This document shows positions 34,906-47,450 of a stretch of 64,000 nucleotides of DNA, piece after piece. Numbering within the stretch: the stretch's first letter is position 1; each line of letters begins with the position of its first letter. The DNA is taken from NCBI GenBank assembly GCA_025667525.1, contig CM046877.1, positions 617,782,580 to 617,846,579 of the forward strand, written 5' to 3'. Source of the DNA: Glebionis coronaria. Lineage: Eukaryota > Streptophyta > Magnoliopsida > Asterales > Asteraceae. The notes under the pieces are model-generated. The model saw nothing but the letters and a program-made list of their open reading frames with translations, ran no database searches and had not been told where the DNA came from. Position numbers and translations under genes: made by a program.

Positions 34906-36253
34906 CGTTCGACTAAACGCGTGAGGTAACTAAATTATTATATTTAGCTCAGTATTATAGTATTCACCTTTACGTATTGTTTCACACATGCTCACTTTAA
35001 TTTTCATATTTATGTACATTAGGTTTATACGTTTATCTAGAGGTGTTTAGGAAGCCTGCACCCGAAACTGAACCAGTGGAAAAAGCAACACGAGTTGGAA
35101 CCACGAGAGAACGTAAACAATGATATCGAGCAAGTTTGACCTTTAAGAATGGAAAGGTGGCCCATATGCCCATTCCTATAATAGTCACTGCTGGTAAGCT
35201 TATTTTTTTTATCATATTAGTATGTTGTGGGTTATGGAATAAAATATAATCATAACTTGATTACCACTCAGATGTAATTAACGGGTTGTTCCTTTTTTAC
35301 ATATAAACCAAGCTACTCTTTTTTTGCATTTCAAATGACGTACTTTACGACATATCGAGTTAAAGGACATAAATAAACTATTTTAGGGACAAAGTTGCAT
35401 CTATCTATACTTGGTTGCTGTATGAATGAAGCCTTTCTATGCATGATTATCCTTTAGTAGATGTGTGTCACGAAAGATGGGACACTTATTTATGAATTTG
35501 GAATATCAGCATAGTAAAAGAAAATGTAATTATAATAGTCAAGTTTCCTGCTTTGTATTTTTATTGTTTAAGGGGATCTATTTGCAGACTTGGTGAATAT
35601 CAAGTAATGATCTGCAGGTTTTTAAAAAGTTATTGCAATGGGGCTCGGTATAAAGTCCTTACAATTTTGATCTTCTTATCTACGTAAAGAGGTTTCCTAA
35701 CATGGGTTCATTAAAAAGAAAATGAAGAAAATTCATCTCATGAAGTTCATTCACATTAAGACTTTAGTAACCACAACACTTTTGAAGCCCGGTTGGAATA
35801 ATGGTTTCGTTTTCTTATATAAATCACCTCTTGCTTTTTTAACATCAAGAATCATATAGAAAAAAGAATGTGTCTACGTGTATTTCATATTTTCGTATCT
35901 GATGTCGAATGCCAATAGCTATTTCAGTCAACTGAATACATTTTATTTTTATGTTGATGTAGGCAAGGGAAAGAGGTCACAGGACAGAAGCGGGATAAGC
36001 CTATGGTAAGATGCTCGAGAGAGCAAGTAAAAAGAGAGTTTTTTCTGCTGTGTCTCAAAAAATGGCATCATAACAGCTTACTTTGTCCGTCTCTGATCTC
36101 CTGAATTGTACATGACCAAACAGAACTGTTGGTGAATATATCAGTTTTTGTTTCTATCATATATATAATCTTGATATTATTAACTATTATTGATGGACCA
36201 CATTTTAGCTGTAGTCGTTTTTTTTCTATATCTACTAACAGCGTAATCAAACA
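34906..36253. other. Remainder of the Helitron, no gene recognised
   Basis: AT-rich. A short lysine-rich exon-like piece lies at about 35963-36000 after an AG acceptor, but no family can be named. The rest is non-coding. Confidence 0.45.
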
Positions 36254-36283
36254 CCCGCGGTGAAACGCGGGCATCAATCCTAG
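36254..36283 (+). terminator. Helitron 3' terminal hairpin and CTAG end
   Basis: CCCGCG at 36254-36259 pairs with CGCGGG at 36266-36271 around the loop GTGAAA; CTAG ends at 36283. This is the replication-termination signal of rolling-circle transposons. Confidence 0.88.
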
Positions 36284-36992
36284 TACTCCTTTATAACATA
36301 TCTACCTACTGTAACTCAACAAACACACAAAACACAATTTTCATCACATACACACAAACCATACACACAAAACACAATTTTCATAACATACACACAAACC
36401 ATCTGCAACACAACAAAGTGGAAATGATTGGTAGAATGTTTTTTACACCTAGATTCCTCTGTTTAAAAAGGTATAACTCTTTTATTAGTATCTTTTTCGA
36501 GTGCATTGGTTGATTAGCCTTGTTTTTTCGTGTCATATGATGCTAGCTTATTGCTGCTATTAAGTTTTTTATGCAGTGTTGCTAGTGATGTGCGTAGATT
36601 ATAACCTTAGTTGAGAGATCAGCAACCTAGGATTGTGTTGTGCCTTATAGAGCTTATTCTTTTTGTCTATAACCACTGTTTTAAGGATTGTGGGTTTCCA
36701 TATTATATTAGAAGGAAATTTTATGTTTATTATTCCGACTGAACACCAAACCACAAGTAAACATGGAATGGAATGTGATGTTACATGTTTGGTGTTCATT
36801 CTTTAATTATTGGCGGATTATAGTTTTTATTTGTGAGGATACAAGCTGATTTTTATAGGGGAATGTACATCTCCCAAACAGTAACACCCCCTTTAAACAA
36901 CAGCGGATACACAAACAAACATGTTCTTGAACCGTAATCTGCATCTTCTTCGGCTGCTACTTAGCTATTTAAACATATTAGTTAGGGGGTTA
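36284..36992. repeat. Duplicated block R3, copy 1, right part
   Basis: Matches 51110-51550 and 58915-59560. Non-coding. It leads into a truncated DGS1-like exon at 36993. The minus frame 36599-36799 is not conserved as protein in the other copies. Confidence 0.65.
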
Positions 36993-37050
36993 GTGAAGAT
37001 GCTTCATTATAAACTTATTCTCAATCACTCCGTCGTCCATATGCACATTT
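36993..37050 (+). pseudogene. DGS1-like exon a, truncated copy
   Basis: KMLHYKLILNHSVVHMH is the start of the exon found complete at 51551-51654 and 59561-59655. It has the same 9-bp in-frame deletion as the 59561 copy and breaks off after 'cgtcgtccatatgcac' into unrelated sequence. No other exons follow. Confidence 0.65.
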
Positions 37051-37479
37051 TTGTACCATTTTCCTAGCTATTTAATCATAGTGGATTACGATTTAGTTTT
37101 AAAAGGAAGGCTTCTTTGTCAATACGTAATGACTTGCATATATTTTTGTACCATTTTCCTCTGTGTTGGTACCTCGTACTGTGTGCAATTTGCGGGACAG
37201 ATATAGCACCGTAGCAGTTGAGAGTCATTAGTTTGTGATATCAACTTTTTGTTTAGACCTCTTATGTGATACTGTACTACATACAAGTTAGAAACAGCAG
37301 CATATTATTCTTATGTTTGATATGTTCTTTAGTGTTCCTTCTAAAACAACGTATCACTTCTAAGTTAGAAGTTCTAACCCTTTGATAGCACATCACCATT
37401 TACTTTAATGGAACATAGATTTTATGCACCTATAACCTTTCTTGCGGAATAGAACTCACTACTTTTCTATTAACACAAT
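37051..37479. other. No gene recognised
   Basis: AT-rich. No frame, RNA gene or transposon end was seen. Confidence 0.5.
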
Positions 37480-38490
37480 ATTGATCCTAGGGTGTATTAG
37501 ATAGTGCATACCCTGCGGCCCGTGCCAACCCATTGGGAATTTCCTTTCTTATTTTTTGGTGGGTAAATGTTTGGTGTTTGGTTTGTGTTTGAGTTTAATG
37601 TTCATGTTTTTTATTTTCTTTCTTGTTGCAGGTTCAAAGTAGGAGGAAGATGATTACGCCCACAAGTCTCAAAATAAGCCATAATATTTGGGCTTATGAA
37701 ACAAGCCGAAATCAAATAAGTTCATAAGCCCACATATAAGCAACTAACGTGGCTTTATATAGTTAGTCATTGCGTTTGAATTGTTACATGATTCACCTTA
37801 GTATGTACAATGTTCTGTTTTTTAGATTAAATGCATTAATTTAAGTTGTCTTATTACTTGAGTGAACAGGAGAGTTTTTTGGGTTAAATTATAAGTAGTG
37901 AGTTAGTATAAGGTTAAAAGTTAACGTGACGGTATTTTTTTTAGATAGGGATGAGCACGGTACCGGTCCCGTCTCGAACTCGTCCTGAATTAGTGGTATC
38001 GAATATTTCCCGAGCATAAATTAGTGGTACCGGTACCGTAATGAACGGGATTCGGTACCGGGAAATCGGGGTTTCCCCTTTTTCTCTGGAATTTTCCGAT
38101 TTGGTACCGGTCCCGTCCCGAATTAGTGGTCCCGATTTTTTTTTCACCTTATTTTGTAATTCCTGTACCGTCTCGAACGGAATTCTGGTACGGGGAATCG
38201 GCACGGTTCCGGTTTGATTTCGGGATTCGGTTGAATTGCTCATCCCTAAGTCTCCGACCGCATCTCGTCCTCTTAACATCTTTATCTTTAACTGTGACAT
38301 TTGAATATAAAGCTATACACCTAAGTTGACTTTGGTATCGTGAATTGGGTTTATACAACCTCAAGGTAAGAGTCTTGCTGAAAGCATTAATTAAATATGC
38401 TTTATTAATATACACATAGACGAGTACACACAGATTTTTAAATAAAATTTCCATTTGTTTTTATATTTAGTTAGTAATATTTTGTACATT
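37480..38490 (+). repeat. Duplicated block R1, copy 2
   Basis: Shares 'ggtgtttg...cttgttgcaggttcaa' and 'cccacaagtctcaaaataagcc' with 2600-2750 and 44030-44130. It is interrupted by the MITE at 37946-38248. No gene. Confidence 0.68.
37946..38248. mobile_element. GGTACCGG hAT-like MITE
   Basis: Termini TAGGGATGAGCACGG... and ...TTGCTCATCCCTA are inverted copies. The matching places in R1 copies 1 and 3 lack it. No clear 8-bp duplication is left. The frames 37941-38300 (minus) and 38126-38329 come from the repeat. Confidence 0.75.
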
Positions 38491-38491
38491 G

Positions 38492-38687
38492 GGGACCATT
38501 AATTCGGGACGGGACCGGTAACAAATCGGGAATTCCCGAAAAAGAACGGGAAATCACGATTTCCCGGTATCGATACCCGATTCTCGTTCGGTACAGTACC
38601 GGTACCATAAATTTATGCTCGGAAAATAATCGATATCACTAATTCAGAACTGATTCGGAACGGGACCGGTACCGTGCTCATCTCTAC
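38492..38687 (-). mobile_element. GGTACCGG hAT-like MITE, truncated, inverted
   Basis: Ends ...CGGTACCGTGCTCATCTCTA, the reverse of the family's usual start, and is cut internally at the left. Non-coding. Confidence 0.65.
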
Positions 38688-40935
38688 GAAAAACTAACGG
38701 GCCTATTGGAGAAATTTTGTGTATAAGTTGTCACTAAATTGAGCCTTGGCTCGTGCTTTCTCCATGTCATTATTTGTGGACTAGAAGAGTTTTCGTAGTT
38801 ATTTTTTGTGGGATTAGTCGTAGTATATGCTGATGTGTTCACATGGGTGGACTTAAGAGGGTTCTTGGAAATCAGATGACACTTTGTCATATACTGTAAA
38901 TTGTTTTTGAAAATGTTGATTTATTCAAATTGAGTTTGATGTCAAATATGTGTGTTACGTAAAAACAATTTGTGCACCTGATGGATTTGTGGTCCGCCCA
39001 CACCCGTTTTGTCAAAGCCTAAACTATAAATGTAAATAAAATGTTTGAATAATCCAGTTTCTTAATGATCTCCTTTTTAAGTCGTATCAACTATACATTG
39101 TTACTCCAACTTATAAAAATTGTTTCAATGTGCATGTCTTGGTGACTTGTTTTATGGTCTTACAATACTGTGTCACTTTTTTTACGTGACTAGTTACAAA
39201 AACACGAATAGTTTGTAGTTATCATGCTATGATTTTGAAAAGACTTTGCCTAAATTAAAGTATAAAAATCATGGTAGAAAATTGGGCACTGGGCAACTCC
39301 AGATGGTCCAAATTCAAACTGGGGCCTTACATTTATTTAGCAAACTTAAAGAATTAGACAATTCACAGTACGTGAGCAGTCTATTAAAATGTTTGTCACT
39401 CTTTTTTTAAACCATCAAATAAAATAAACTATTTAATGAAACTTTAGTAGCCAACTGAGGTAAGCCAGTTGGGTTAAAAAATGTTTATCACTTGGCCATA
39501 CCAAGTATCAACTAACGCATGTTAATCCGTTTACCAGGATTAGTGGTGGGAAAAAAACCCGAACAATGATCTGATCTTGTAAAAGAAATTGTAACTCGAT
39601 TTTCTATAAACCAGCTTTACTAAAAGTGGGTTGATTGTGTCATACCCGCCTAGTAGAAAGATTGTGTCATCTAGGTTAATATGCCTCACTTTAACAATTG
39701 GTATTTTGTGAGTTCGTAAAAAGACTATTCTTTTATCTTGTATTTCTTTTAAGTCTGTACTATTTTATTTTTTTAAGTAATCAATTTTCTCTTTGTTATG
39801 TGTAAGCAACATTTTGACAATTAAAGGCTTTGCCCTTCATAGACGTTGCATGTGAGTGTAAGAAATTGACAAAAATATATGGGCTCATTAAATGTTGCAT
39901 GTGATATTGTAAGAACTGACAGAAATTTAAGATGGGTCGATGACATGTTTTTTTAATTTTAAGTAGTGCAAGAACTAAGGAGTAAATGGTGGATGCATGG
40001 TAGGTAGACGTCTTTCTCAAAATTTTCAAAAAATCAAATTAGATGTTTTATGTGATGTTGTAGGATTGGTAAAAATTTAAGACCATTAAAATGTTGCATG
40101 TAATATTGAAAGGATTGACATAAATTTAAGATGCTTTCACATTTCTCGGAGTGAAAAGACAAGAAGTAAATGGTGGTTAATGAATAGATTGCGCATTTTC
40201 ATCTCAAAATCTCAATTTTTTAAGTTTAAAATAATACTAGTGTATATTATTTTATTATTATTATACATACATGAGTTGATTGTTGGGGTAAAATATACAA
40301 TCTAAAAACACAAAAACATAGTACTTAAAATCGCAAAAATGCACTCTAAAAATGGCATCCGTTGATTTTAGGATTTATAAATTTAATGTGTGATGTTTGG
40401 ACTGCTCCAAATGGTTCAGCGAATTCATATCTTTCCGTCACTGCACCATTGGGTAAATCCCAAAACGTGAAAAATGATGAAAAGAACGATTGTCTTTGAA
40501 TTGTTTGAATACCCTCATAGAATTGAAAATCTTTTTGATCTTTTAGTTTGTGTCATCCAAACTATTAGTTTGCAAGAAAAAAAGTTGTTTCTATATCTTT
40601 CAGTAATGCACCAAACAACACTAATGCAGTTGAAAAACTAGACCTAAAATACAAACTGATTTGCAATGTTTTTTTTCATAGTCGATGCGTAGCACATATA
40701 AATAATTTGGTTTGTGCAAGTCGGGTTAAGTGTGATTGAGCCAATAAAAAGATGGGATTGAATATATGTTAAGGGATATTTTTAGTTCTAGTAATAGATG
40801 ATACAAAACATATCAAAAGTTATGTATAGATAGGAACTCCACTTTTTTTTACTCTCAATTGGGACACAGCTAAATGATGGAATTTCACTTGCAACATGTT
40901 TGAATGTGTTTGCGTCAAAGAGGGTATTTAAAGTT
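38688..40935 (+). repeat. Duplicated block R2, copy 2
   Basis: Colinear with 15240-18460 and 45200-47741 but shorter and more diverged. It lacks the SINE (empty site 39265-39280) and the second SINE-like insert. No functional gene. Confidence 0.7.
40365..40790 (+). pseudogene. hAT transposase remnant, copy 2
   Basis: Reads VSISFSNAPNNTNAVEKLDL, then YKLICNVFFHSRCVAHINNL. This keeps 'NAVEKL' and 'FFHSRCVAH', which the copy at 17565 has partly lost, while the catalytic DNAS has become SNAP. Broken by stops. Confidence 0.7.
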
Positions 40936-41189
40936 GTTTCATGATAACCTTACACATTTATGAATCCGTATTTTTGTTTAGTTAATTATGAAGACTTATT
41001 TACATTTAATGTAAAAACATGTTTAATGTTTGTATTTATATTTATATGTTTATATTTTTACATATAGATATTGCATTAAAAAATAGTATTGTTAGTTCTA
41101 CCTAAAAAAAAAGATTAATGTATTATCACATTAAATGCTGCATTAAATATTTCTATCTATACATGTCATTAAATTTTTTGTTTATCTAA
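40936..41189. other. AT-rich, no gene
   Basis: Nothing recognised. Confidence 0.5.
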
Positions 41190-41458
41190 GAGCATCTACT
41201 ATGATGAACTTTTCTAGAGATTTATAACATTAATTTACAAAAAATTTTATTTTATAAACCTACTTCCATTATGTATAAACCTCTTCTAAATTTATAAACC
41301 TCTCAAATAATTCAAATATATTAAATTATGAAGAGGTTCAACATCTTAGACCTCTTCATGCCACATAAGTTTGAAATGCATGTCCACTATAGTTTACAAG
41401 TTTTTAGACCTCTTCATAAATTTATAAACCTATATATAAACCACCATAATGGATACCC
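41190..41458. mobile_element. Tourist-type (PIF/Harbinger) MITE, 269 bp
   Basis: GAGCATCTACTATGATGAAC at the left matches the reverse complement of ...ACCACCATAATGGATACCC at the right, between TAA duplications (41187-41189 and 41459-41461). The inside repeats 'tataaacctcttc'. No coding. Confidence 0.75.
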
Positions 41459-41674
41459 TAAGGATCTGTTTGGTTTGTAACTAGTTTACTTAAATTGAAA
41501 GTCTAATCCTACACAATTTAAGATTAGATTTTGAAGTTTGATTTAATGTACGAGAAGAGAAAACATATTGTAATAAATATGTTACTTCGTATTATTTTAT
41601 AATGTTATACATAAATTTGATATTGATAAATTAAAGTTTAATATGAATGTGATAAGTTATGTTAATGTTATCTT

Positions 41675-42626
41675 GAGTGTAAAAATCATTCTTATGGTAC
41701 GTCAAAAGTTTAAATTACATCATTTGTTAATACTTTGTGTTGCATACATCTTTTGTTTGTAAAATGATGCATGATACATTCTAAGGATGATGAATATAGT
41801 TATCAGTTAAGGATTATAACTGTTTATCAATTTAGGGATTTTTTAGTCTTTTTTAGAACCCATCGATGATTTTTGGCACTTAACTTTTTTTTAAATCAGA
41901 AAAAAAATTCAAAATTTTTTCGCTAAAAAAAAATTTTCAAAAAATTTCGAATTTTTTATTTCTTATAAAAACTTTCGAAAATAGTTTTTTTTGAAAAAAA
42001 ATTCGAATTTTTTTTTCAAAAAATATTCAAAAAAATCTCTTTTATAATTTTTTTTTGAAAATTGCTTTTTCTTTCAGAAAAAGTGTATAATATTTAACAC
42101 TACGTATTTTTTTCACTTTTAGAAAGTTTTAATTTTTTTCGAAGAAATTTTTTCTAAAAAGAGAAGTAAATATTCAAACAAAAGTTCTTAATAGAATTTT
42201 ATAAAAAAAAACTTTTTTCGAAATTTTTTGAAAAATATTATTGTAAAAAATGTTTTCAAATGTTTTTTGAAAAAAACAACTTTTTCGAAAACTTTTTGAA
42301 ATTGTTTTTTTAAAAGATTTTATAAAAAAACAAAAAAGAAATTTTGAAACTTTTTTTTCGAAATATTTTTGAAAAGAAAAACTTTTTTCAAATTTTTTTT
42401 TGAAAAGTTAAGTGCAAAAATCTTCCATAAGTTGTAAAAGGACTAAAACACATATAAATTGACAAATAGTTTTAATCTCTAACTGAATTCTATTTGCAGC
42501 ATGTGTTCTCATAGATGTATTGTGCACTATTTTACAACCACGAAGATGTGTGTTGTGCGAAATATTTAACGAGGGATATAATTTAAATTTTTGACAAACC
42601 ATAAAAATGATTTTTGCACTTTACTC
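41675..42626. mobile_element. Foldback-like element with about 200-bp inverted repeats
   Basis: The left arm (41675-41880) and right arm (42405-42626) are imperfect inverted copies. The pair of 'ggcacttaac' / 'gttaagtgc' marks the inner ends, and 'aaaaatcattcttatggt' / 'ccataaaaatgattttt' the outer. The 520-bp centre is almost only A and T with scattered 'ttcgaa'. The flanks are a roughly 50-bp direct repeat (41629-41678 and 42628-42680), too long for an ordinary target duplication. Confidence 0.6.
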
Positions 42627-42680
42627 TTAATTAAAGTTTAATATGTAATAAGTCATGTTAGTGTTACTTTGAGTGAGAGT

Positions 42681-43150
42681 TTGAATTAATTAAAATATAA
42701 TTATTGAATAAGTATTTGACTCATAAATATTATAATAACAATAATAAAACAATAGAATTTTTTTTAAACAATGCAAAGTGATAAAACAACAAGGATAGAT
42801 TATAAAAACCTTTTTAAAATATCATTTTGTATCTCGAAGCTTTTTGTGTTTATTTATTATATATTTTTATTAATTTTATATTTATTATAAAACTATGTAG
42901 TTGAAAATATTTTTTACAAAATCATAAAGTTTGACAAGTCAAAATTGTTAAATGTCTAAAAACACGAAACATAACTTGATTAAATAATTGTGTTCTATAG
43001 TTAATAAGAAGACAAAAAGAAATGTTGTGTACTCCCTCCATTTCATATTTATAATGCAAGTTTTTTTAAGATGTCTTATTTTAATTGTCTATTACTAAAT
43101 ATAAATAGAGTATTTTGATCACTTTAACGTGTAACAATGTTTTCTCGTGC
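42681..43150. other. AT-rich, possible Stowaway arm
   Basis: At about 43029 'tactccctccatttcatattta' resembles a Stowaway/mariner MITE terminus, but no partner terminus is found. No gene. Confidence 0.35.
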
Positions 43151-45130
43151 CATACACGTCTTAACAATGTTTTCTCGTGCCACTTTGTGAGTTAAAATAT
43201 TTTTTCGTAAAAATGTTTTCCATGATTCGTTGGCTTTAGGTAGAAATTGCTTCTGTTTTTGCAGGATGCATGGGTTGCTATTATACACATTGGATCAGTT
43301 GTAAAAAACGACGGAGAGGCCAACAAAAGCAATTCATCATTCATGAACAGGAGAGGTAATTGAATATTATTTTATGTCAAACTTTTATTTTTGATTTCTC
43401 CGTGTTTGTCCTAGTAAACAGGCTTTGACCTAAACCCGACCCTAATAAGATTCAGGCTAGTCGGTTAGGGTCTAGGTGGGCCGGGTTCATTTGTGTTCAG
43501 GGTGACCCGCGTATGAGTAATATGATAAAAAAAAATATGGCTAACACTAAAAGTTTGCATAAATAAGTTACAAAAGACATATAAAAGAACCTAATTCGGG
43601 TCAACACCGTGTCACATTCAGGTTAAGCAGGTCAACCCGAATAACTTTACTAACCTGATTAACTCGAGCAGAATAATTTTACTTGGTTTGGTTTGGGGTC
43701 GGGCTGGGTCTTTCTAGCTTTTGTTTTTTTGGCACTGTACACATGTTAATAGGGTCAAGTTGTGTGGGTTCGGGTCTGTTTGGATTGAGGCTAAAAACAC
43801 ACCAGAAACCCGACATGGATAAGTTGCAAAATTTATTACGGAGTAAAAAAAACTGTATTCTGATTAACTTGGGCTAATATGGGTTCTTGTAGACCCGAAT
43901 ATGAGTAATATGACAAAAACATTTTGGCTCTCAAATTTATAGGTTTTAAAAATTATATAAAAAAAAGTTTTTTTTGGGTTAATCGGGTTGTGAAAACCAT
44001 GATCAAAACTTATATGTTGAAACATGGTGTTTGTTTTTGTGTTTGAGTTTTTGTTTTTCTTTCTTTCTTGTTGCAGGTTCAAGAACAAGGAAGAAGATGA
44101 TTAAGCCCACAAGTCTCAAAATAAGCCATAAAGTTGGGGCTTATGAAATAAACCGAAATTCGATAAGTTCGTCAACCCACATATAAGCTCAAACTAACGT
44201 GGCTTTACATAGTTAGCCATGCGTTCGACTTGTTTCATGATTCACCTTAGTATGTATAAATTTGGTTTACATGTAATGTTCTGTTTTGTTTAGATTATTT
44301 GGATTATGTAATGAACTATTTTCATGTGTAGTCTTACTTAAGTGACAGCGAGAGTGTTTTAGGTTAAATAATAAGTTTTGAGTTATAAGGTTAAAAGTTA
44401 ACGTGACGGTATCAAAAATACGAGCCTACGACTCTGAGAGAATCTTGTCCTGTTAAGTCTTAACATCTTTAACTATGACATATCAATATAAAGCTATTAC
44501 AAGTTGACTTTGGTAGGGTGAATTGGGTTTACTCAACACAAACGTATGAGTTCGAGTGTTGCAAAAAGCATTAATAAAGTGTGCTTCGTCATTTCTGATT
44601 TATGTTTTACTTCATCCATGTTTCATACGACTATTCGGCACTATATTTTTTATTCTCGTGTTGGAAATTTAGATCAAGATTATTATATTATTTTTACGTC
44701 TATATTTTTTTTATCTCTCTAATGTTGAATTCTTTCATAAACTTATCTAAAATTGTCCACTTTTATAAATGAGTTATGCTATTTAGACCTAAAAGTCGTG
44801 TTTAAATACATGTCTAATGCATAAATCACTTGTATATGTGTGTCGTGCATTTTCTATTTAAATTTTCACCAATCATTTATTTAAATCAGCTAATCATATC
44901 GCATATATATAAGCATCATTATTAGGCACAAAGATCATTTTTTTTATAAATAGGTAAGAAATTCAAATTTAGATTATTATATTACCTTATTTGTAGTTAT
45001 AATTACAAACTTTAAAAAGTTTTAAATTAATTGGTTATGAGTAGAATTGTTTTTATGAAAAAAGTAAGAGAATAAAAACTGTAATTTTAAGACGAAGAGA
45101 GTAGTTGACATACACTAGCACACATGGATT
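43151..45130 (+). repeat. Duplicated block R1, copy 3
   Basis: Colinear with 1381-3850 but shorter. It holds the DGS1-like exon at 43265 and an exon-like acceptor at about 44077 (TTCAAGAACAAGGAAGAAG). The frames 43683-43877 and 43864-44088 are not conserved between copies. Confidence 0.72.
43265..43355 (+). pseudogene. DGS1-like late exon
   Basis: Between an AG acceptor (43263-43264) and a GT donor (43356), one frame reads MHGLLLYTLDQL, TAA, KTTERPTKAIHHS. This matches the 'GLLIYSLDRLY.AVERHAKATGEW' segment near the C-terminus of DGS1-type NCA2 proteins. A stop takes the place of the Tyr codon. The copy at 1495-1531 has lost about 54 bp of this exon. No neighbouring coding exon is seen here. 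Confidence 0.66.
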
Positions 45131-45478
45131 CTTACATAAATTTTCCATTTGTATTAATATTTAGTTAATATTTTGTATTTTTGCTAAAGAATGATTTTAA
45201 ATTTGTTCACCTGTCAAAACTATAAATGTAGATAAATGTTGAATAATTCATTCTCTTAAACTGAATCAATCTCCTTTTTAAGTCATATCTTATACAGTGT
45301 TACTATAACATATAAAAATTGTTTCAATATACATCTTTTGGTGACTTGCTTTACGGTCTTTACTATAGCGTGTCACTTTTTTTACATGTCAAGTTACAAA
45401 AACACGAATGGTTTGTAGTTCTCGTGCTATGCTTTAGACTTTGCTTAAATTAAAGTATAAAAATCATGGTCGAAAAAT

Positions 45479-45600
45479 CAACTGGCTTAGCTCAGTTGAC
45501 CATCAAGGTTCCACTAAATAGTTTGGAGGGGGTATCTGAAAGTCTTGGGTTCAATACCTGCCATAGGCCCTTTCAGACGAATCGAATAAGAAGACTTAAA
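45479..45600 (+). mobile_element. tRNA-derived SINE, copy 2, 3' truncated
   Basis: Box A 'ggcttagctcagttgac' and box B GGTTCAATACC are both present, better preserved than in copy 1. The body ends after about 120 bp without the A-run. Confidence 0.75.
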
Positions 45601-46275
45601 AAATTAGACAATCCGTTGTGAGTAGCCCTTTAAAATAGTTTTCACTTGTCCATATCAAGTACCAATTGACGCTTGTTAACCCGATTATCAATTGACGCTT
45701 GTTAATCCGGTTATCAGGATTAGTGGTGTGGAAAAAACTCGAATTGCGATATGAGCATGTAAAGAAATCGTAACCCAATTTTCTATAAACTGGTTTTACT
45801 AAAAGTGGTTCAACCAGATCATAACCGGTTGATAGAATGATTAGTCGGCTTGATTTTTAATCGGTTAAAATCGTTTTTTACTTATGGCTCATTTGTGTTA
45901 TATTATTCATTATCTGTCATTCATATTAATCTGTCTTACTTTAAAAATTGGTATTTGGTGAGTCATAAAAAGATACATTTTTATTATCATGTATTTCTTT
46001 AAAATCGGTATCATTCTATTTTTCTCACTAGTCAGTTTTTTTCTCTTTTTTATGTGTAACCAATGTTTTGATAATTAGAGCCTTTTTCTTTGAAAAATAT
46101 TGCATGTGATTTTGTAAAAGTTGACATAAATTTAATATGGGTAGATGGCACATTTTTTTCATATTGCTGGCAATGAAAGAAGTAAATGGTGGCTCTAGGT
46201 AGATGACACCATTTTCAAATGTTTTAAACTTTAAAAGTAAATGTTGCATATGATGTTATAAAGAATTGAAAGACA

Positions 46276-46407
46276 AACTTGAAATGGCCACGCTAACCTC
46301 CTGGAAAAGGAGGGTTTTACTTGCTTTGAGTCTGTGTGGCGGTGGGCTCAAACCCCGTAGATTAGTCGACCAATGTGTCGGAAATCACGGTTACCAAAAA
46401 AGAAAAA
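46276..46407 (+). mobile_element. SINE-like insertion, copy 2
   Basis: Same unit as 16863-16988, flanked by GAATTGAAAGACA and GGAACTGAAAGACA and ending in an A-rich run. Confidence 0.52.
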
Positions 46408-46989
46408 GGAACTGAAAGACATTTATGGCCCATTAAATGTTGCATGCAATGTTATAGGATTCGTATAAATTTAAGATGGGTAGATGACGCCTTCTTCACA
46501 TTTTTGACGGTAAATGGACTATGAGGTAAATGGTGGTTAGTGGGTACATTGCAACTTTTGGAAAACACAACAACGTAATATCTAAAGCCGCAAAAAACAC
46601 TCAAAAAAGGGCATCCGTTGGGAAATCATCAGCTAACCTTACCGTCATTTAAATAAAAACAACAAATAGAATCCAAATATGTTTGTGTCGGATGGATAAA
46701 AAAAAAGAGAGATGTAAGAAATGTAGGAGGTTCAACTGTTCATTCATGAACACTACTTTGAAAATTCACATAAACAAAAAATCTACCACTGTGAAAGTGA
46801 CGACGTGTTTTAGTAAAACAGGCATGGGAAGTAATGGATTGTTATGACAATACGAGGTGGACCGGGTTCGAAATAGTATGGAAAATTTTTGTGATTCAAG
46901 AAATCTTACAGTTTAATCACTTCGACAATCCTAAAATGACGAAGCTTATCAAAGAAACACTTTACCCTCGATACCTTTAGAAGTGATTG

Positions 46990-47450
46990 TCTAAAATTAG
47001 AAGGGAAAAGCCAAATAAGAATTGATTTTAGGATTTCAAATTTTTTGGGAACCCATGAAAATTTAACGTGTGATACTGGACCGATCTACATGGTTCACGG
47101 GTTCGTTTCTCAGCATTACAATGCATTAGGTAAATCCCAAAATGTGGGAAACGATGAAAAAACTAATTGTCTTTGAATTATTTAAATACCTTCAAAAAGA
47201 TGAAAATATTTTTGATCTGTTAGTTTATGTCATCCAAACTTATAAATTTACATGAAAAAAGTTTTTTATATATCTTTTGATAATGCGTCAAACGACACCA
47301 AAGGTTGAAAAATAGTCCTAAAGTACAAACCAAAATGGCAACGGTCTCTCATAGTCGATGTGTAGCACATATAATTAATTTGGTTGTGTAAGTTGGATTA
47401 AGTGAAGATACGTTAAAGGATATTTGTATTATTTTTAGTTTTGGTTATAG
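46990..47450 (+). pseudogene. hAT transposase remnant, copy 3
   Basis: Colinear with 17565-18050: the catalytic-region trace 'SFDNASND' and the 'HSRCVAHI(I)NLVV' motif can be read at about 47275-47390. It contains stops and an internal deletion downstream. Confidence 0.7.

Larger units (their letters stand above)
32690..36283 (+). mobile_element. Helitron with captured gene pieces, 3.6 kb
   Basis: The right end has the Helitron form: 6-bp hairpin CCCGCG-GTGAAA-CGCGGG (36254-36271), 12 bases, then CTAG before a host T (36284). The empty site 'ctctccatactcctttataac' at about 58900 shows that everything from 32690 to 36283 is inserted between A and T with no target duplication, as Helitrons do. 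The left end begins TTACTCC rather than the typical TC. Inside are LRR-kinase exons (33454-34187) and an RPA-like remnant (34520-34905). No Rep/helicase gene is present, so it is non-autonomous. Confidence 0.85.
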
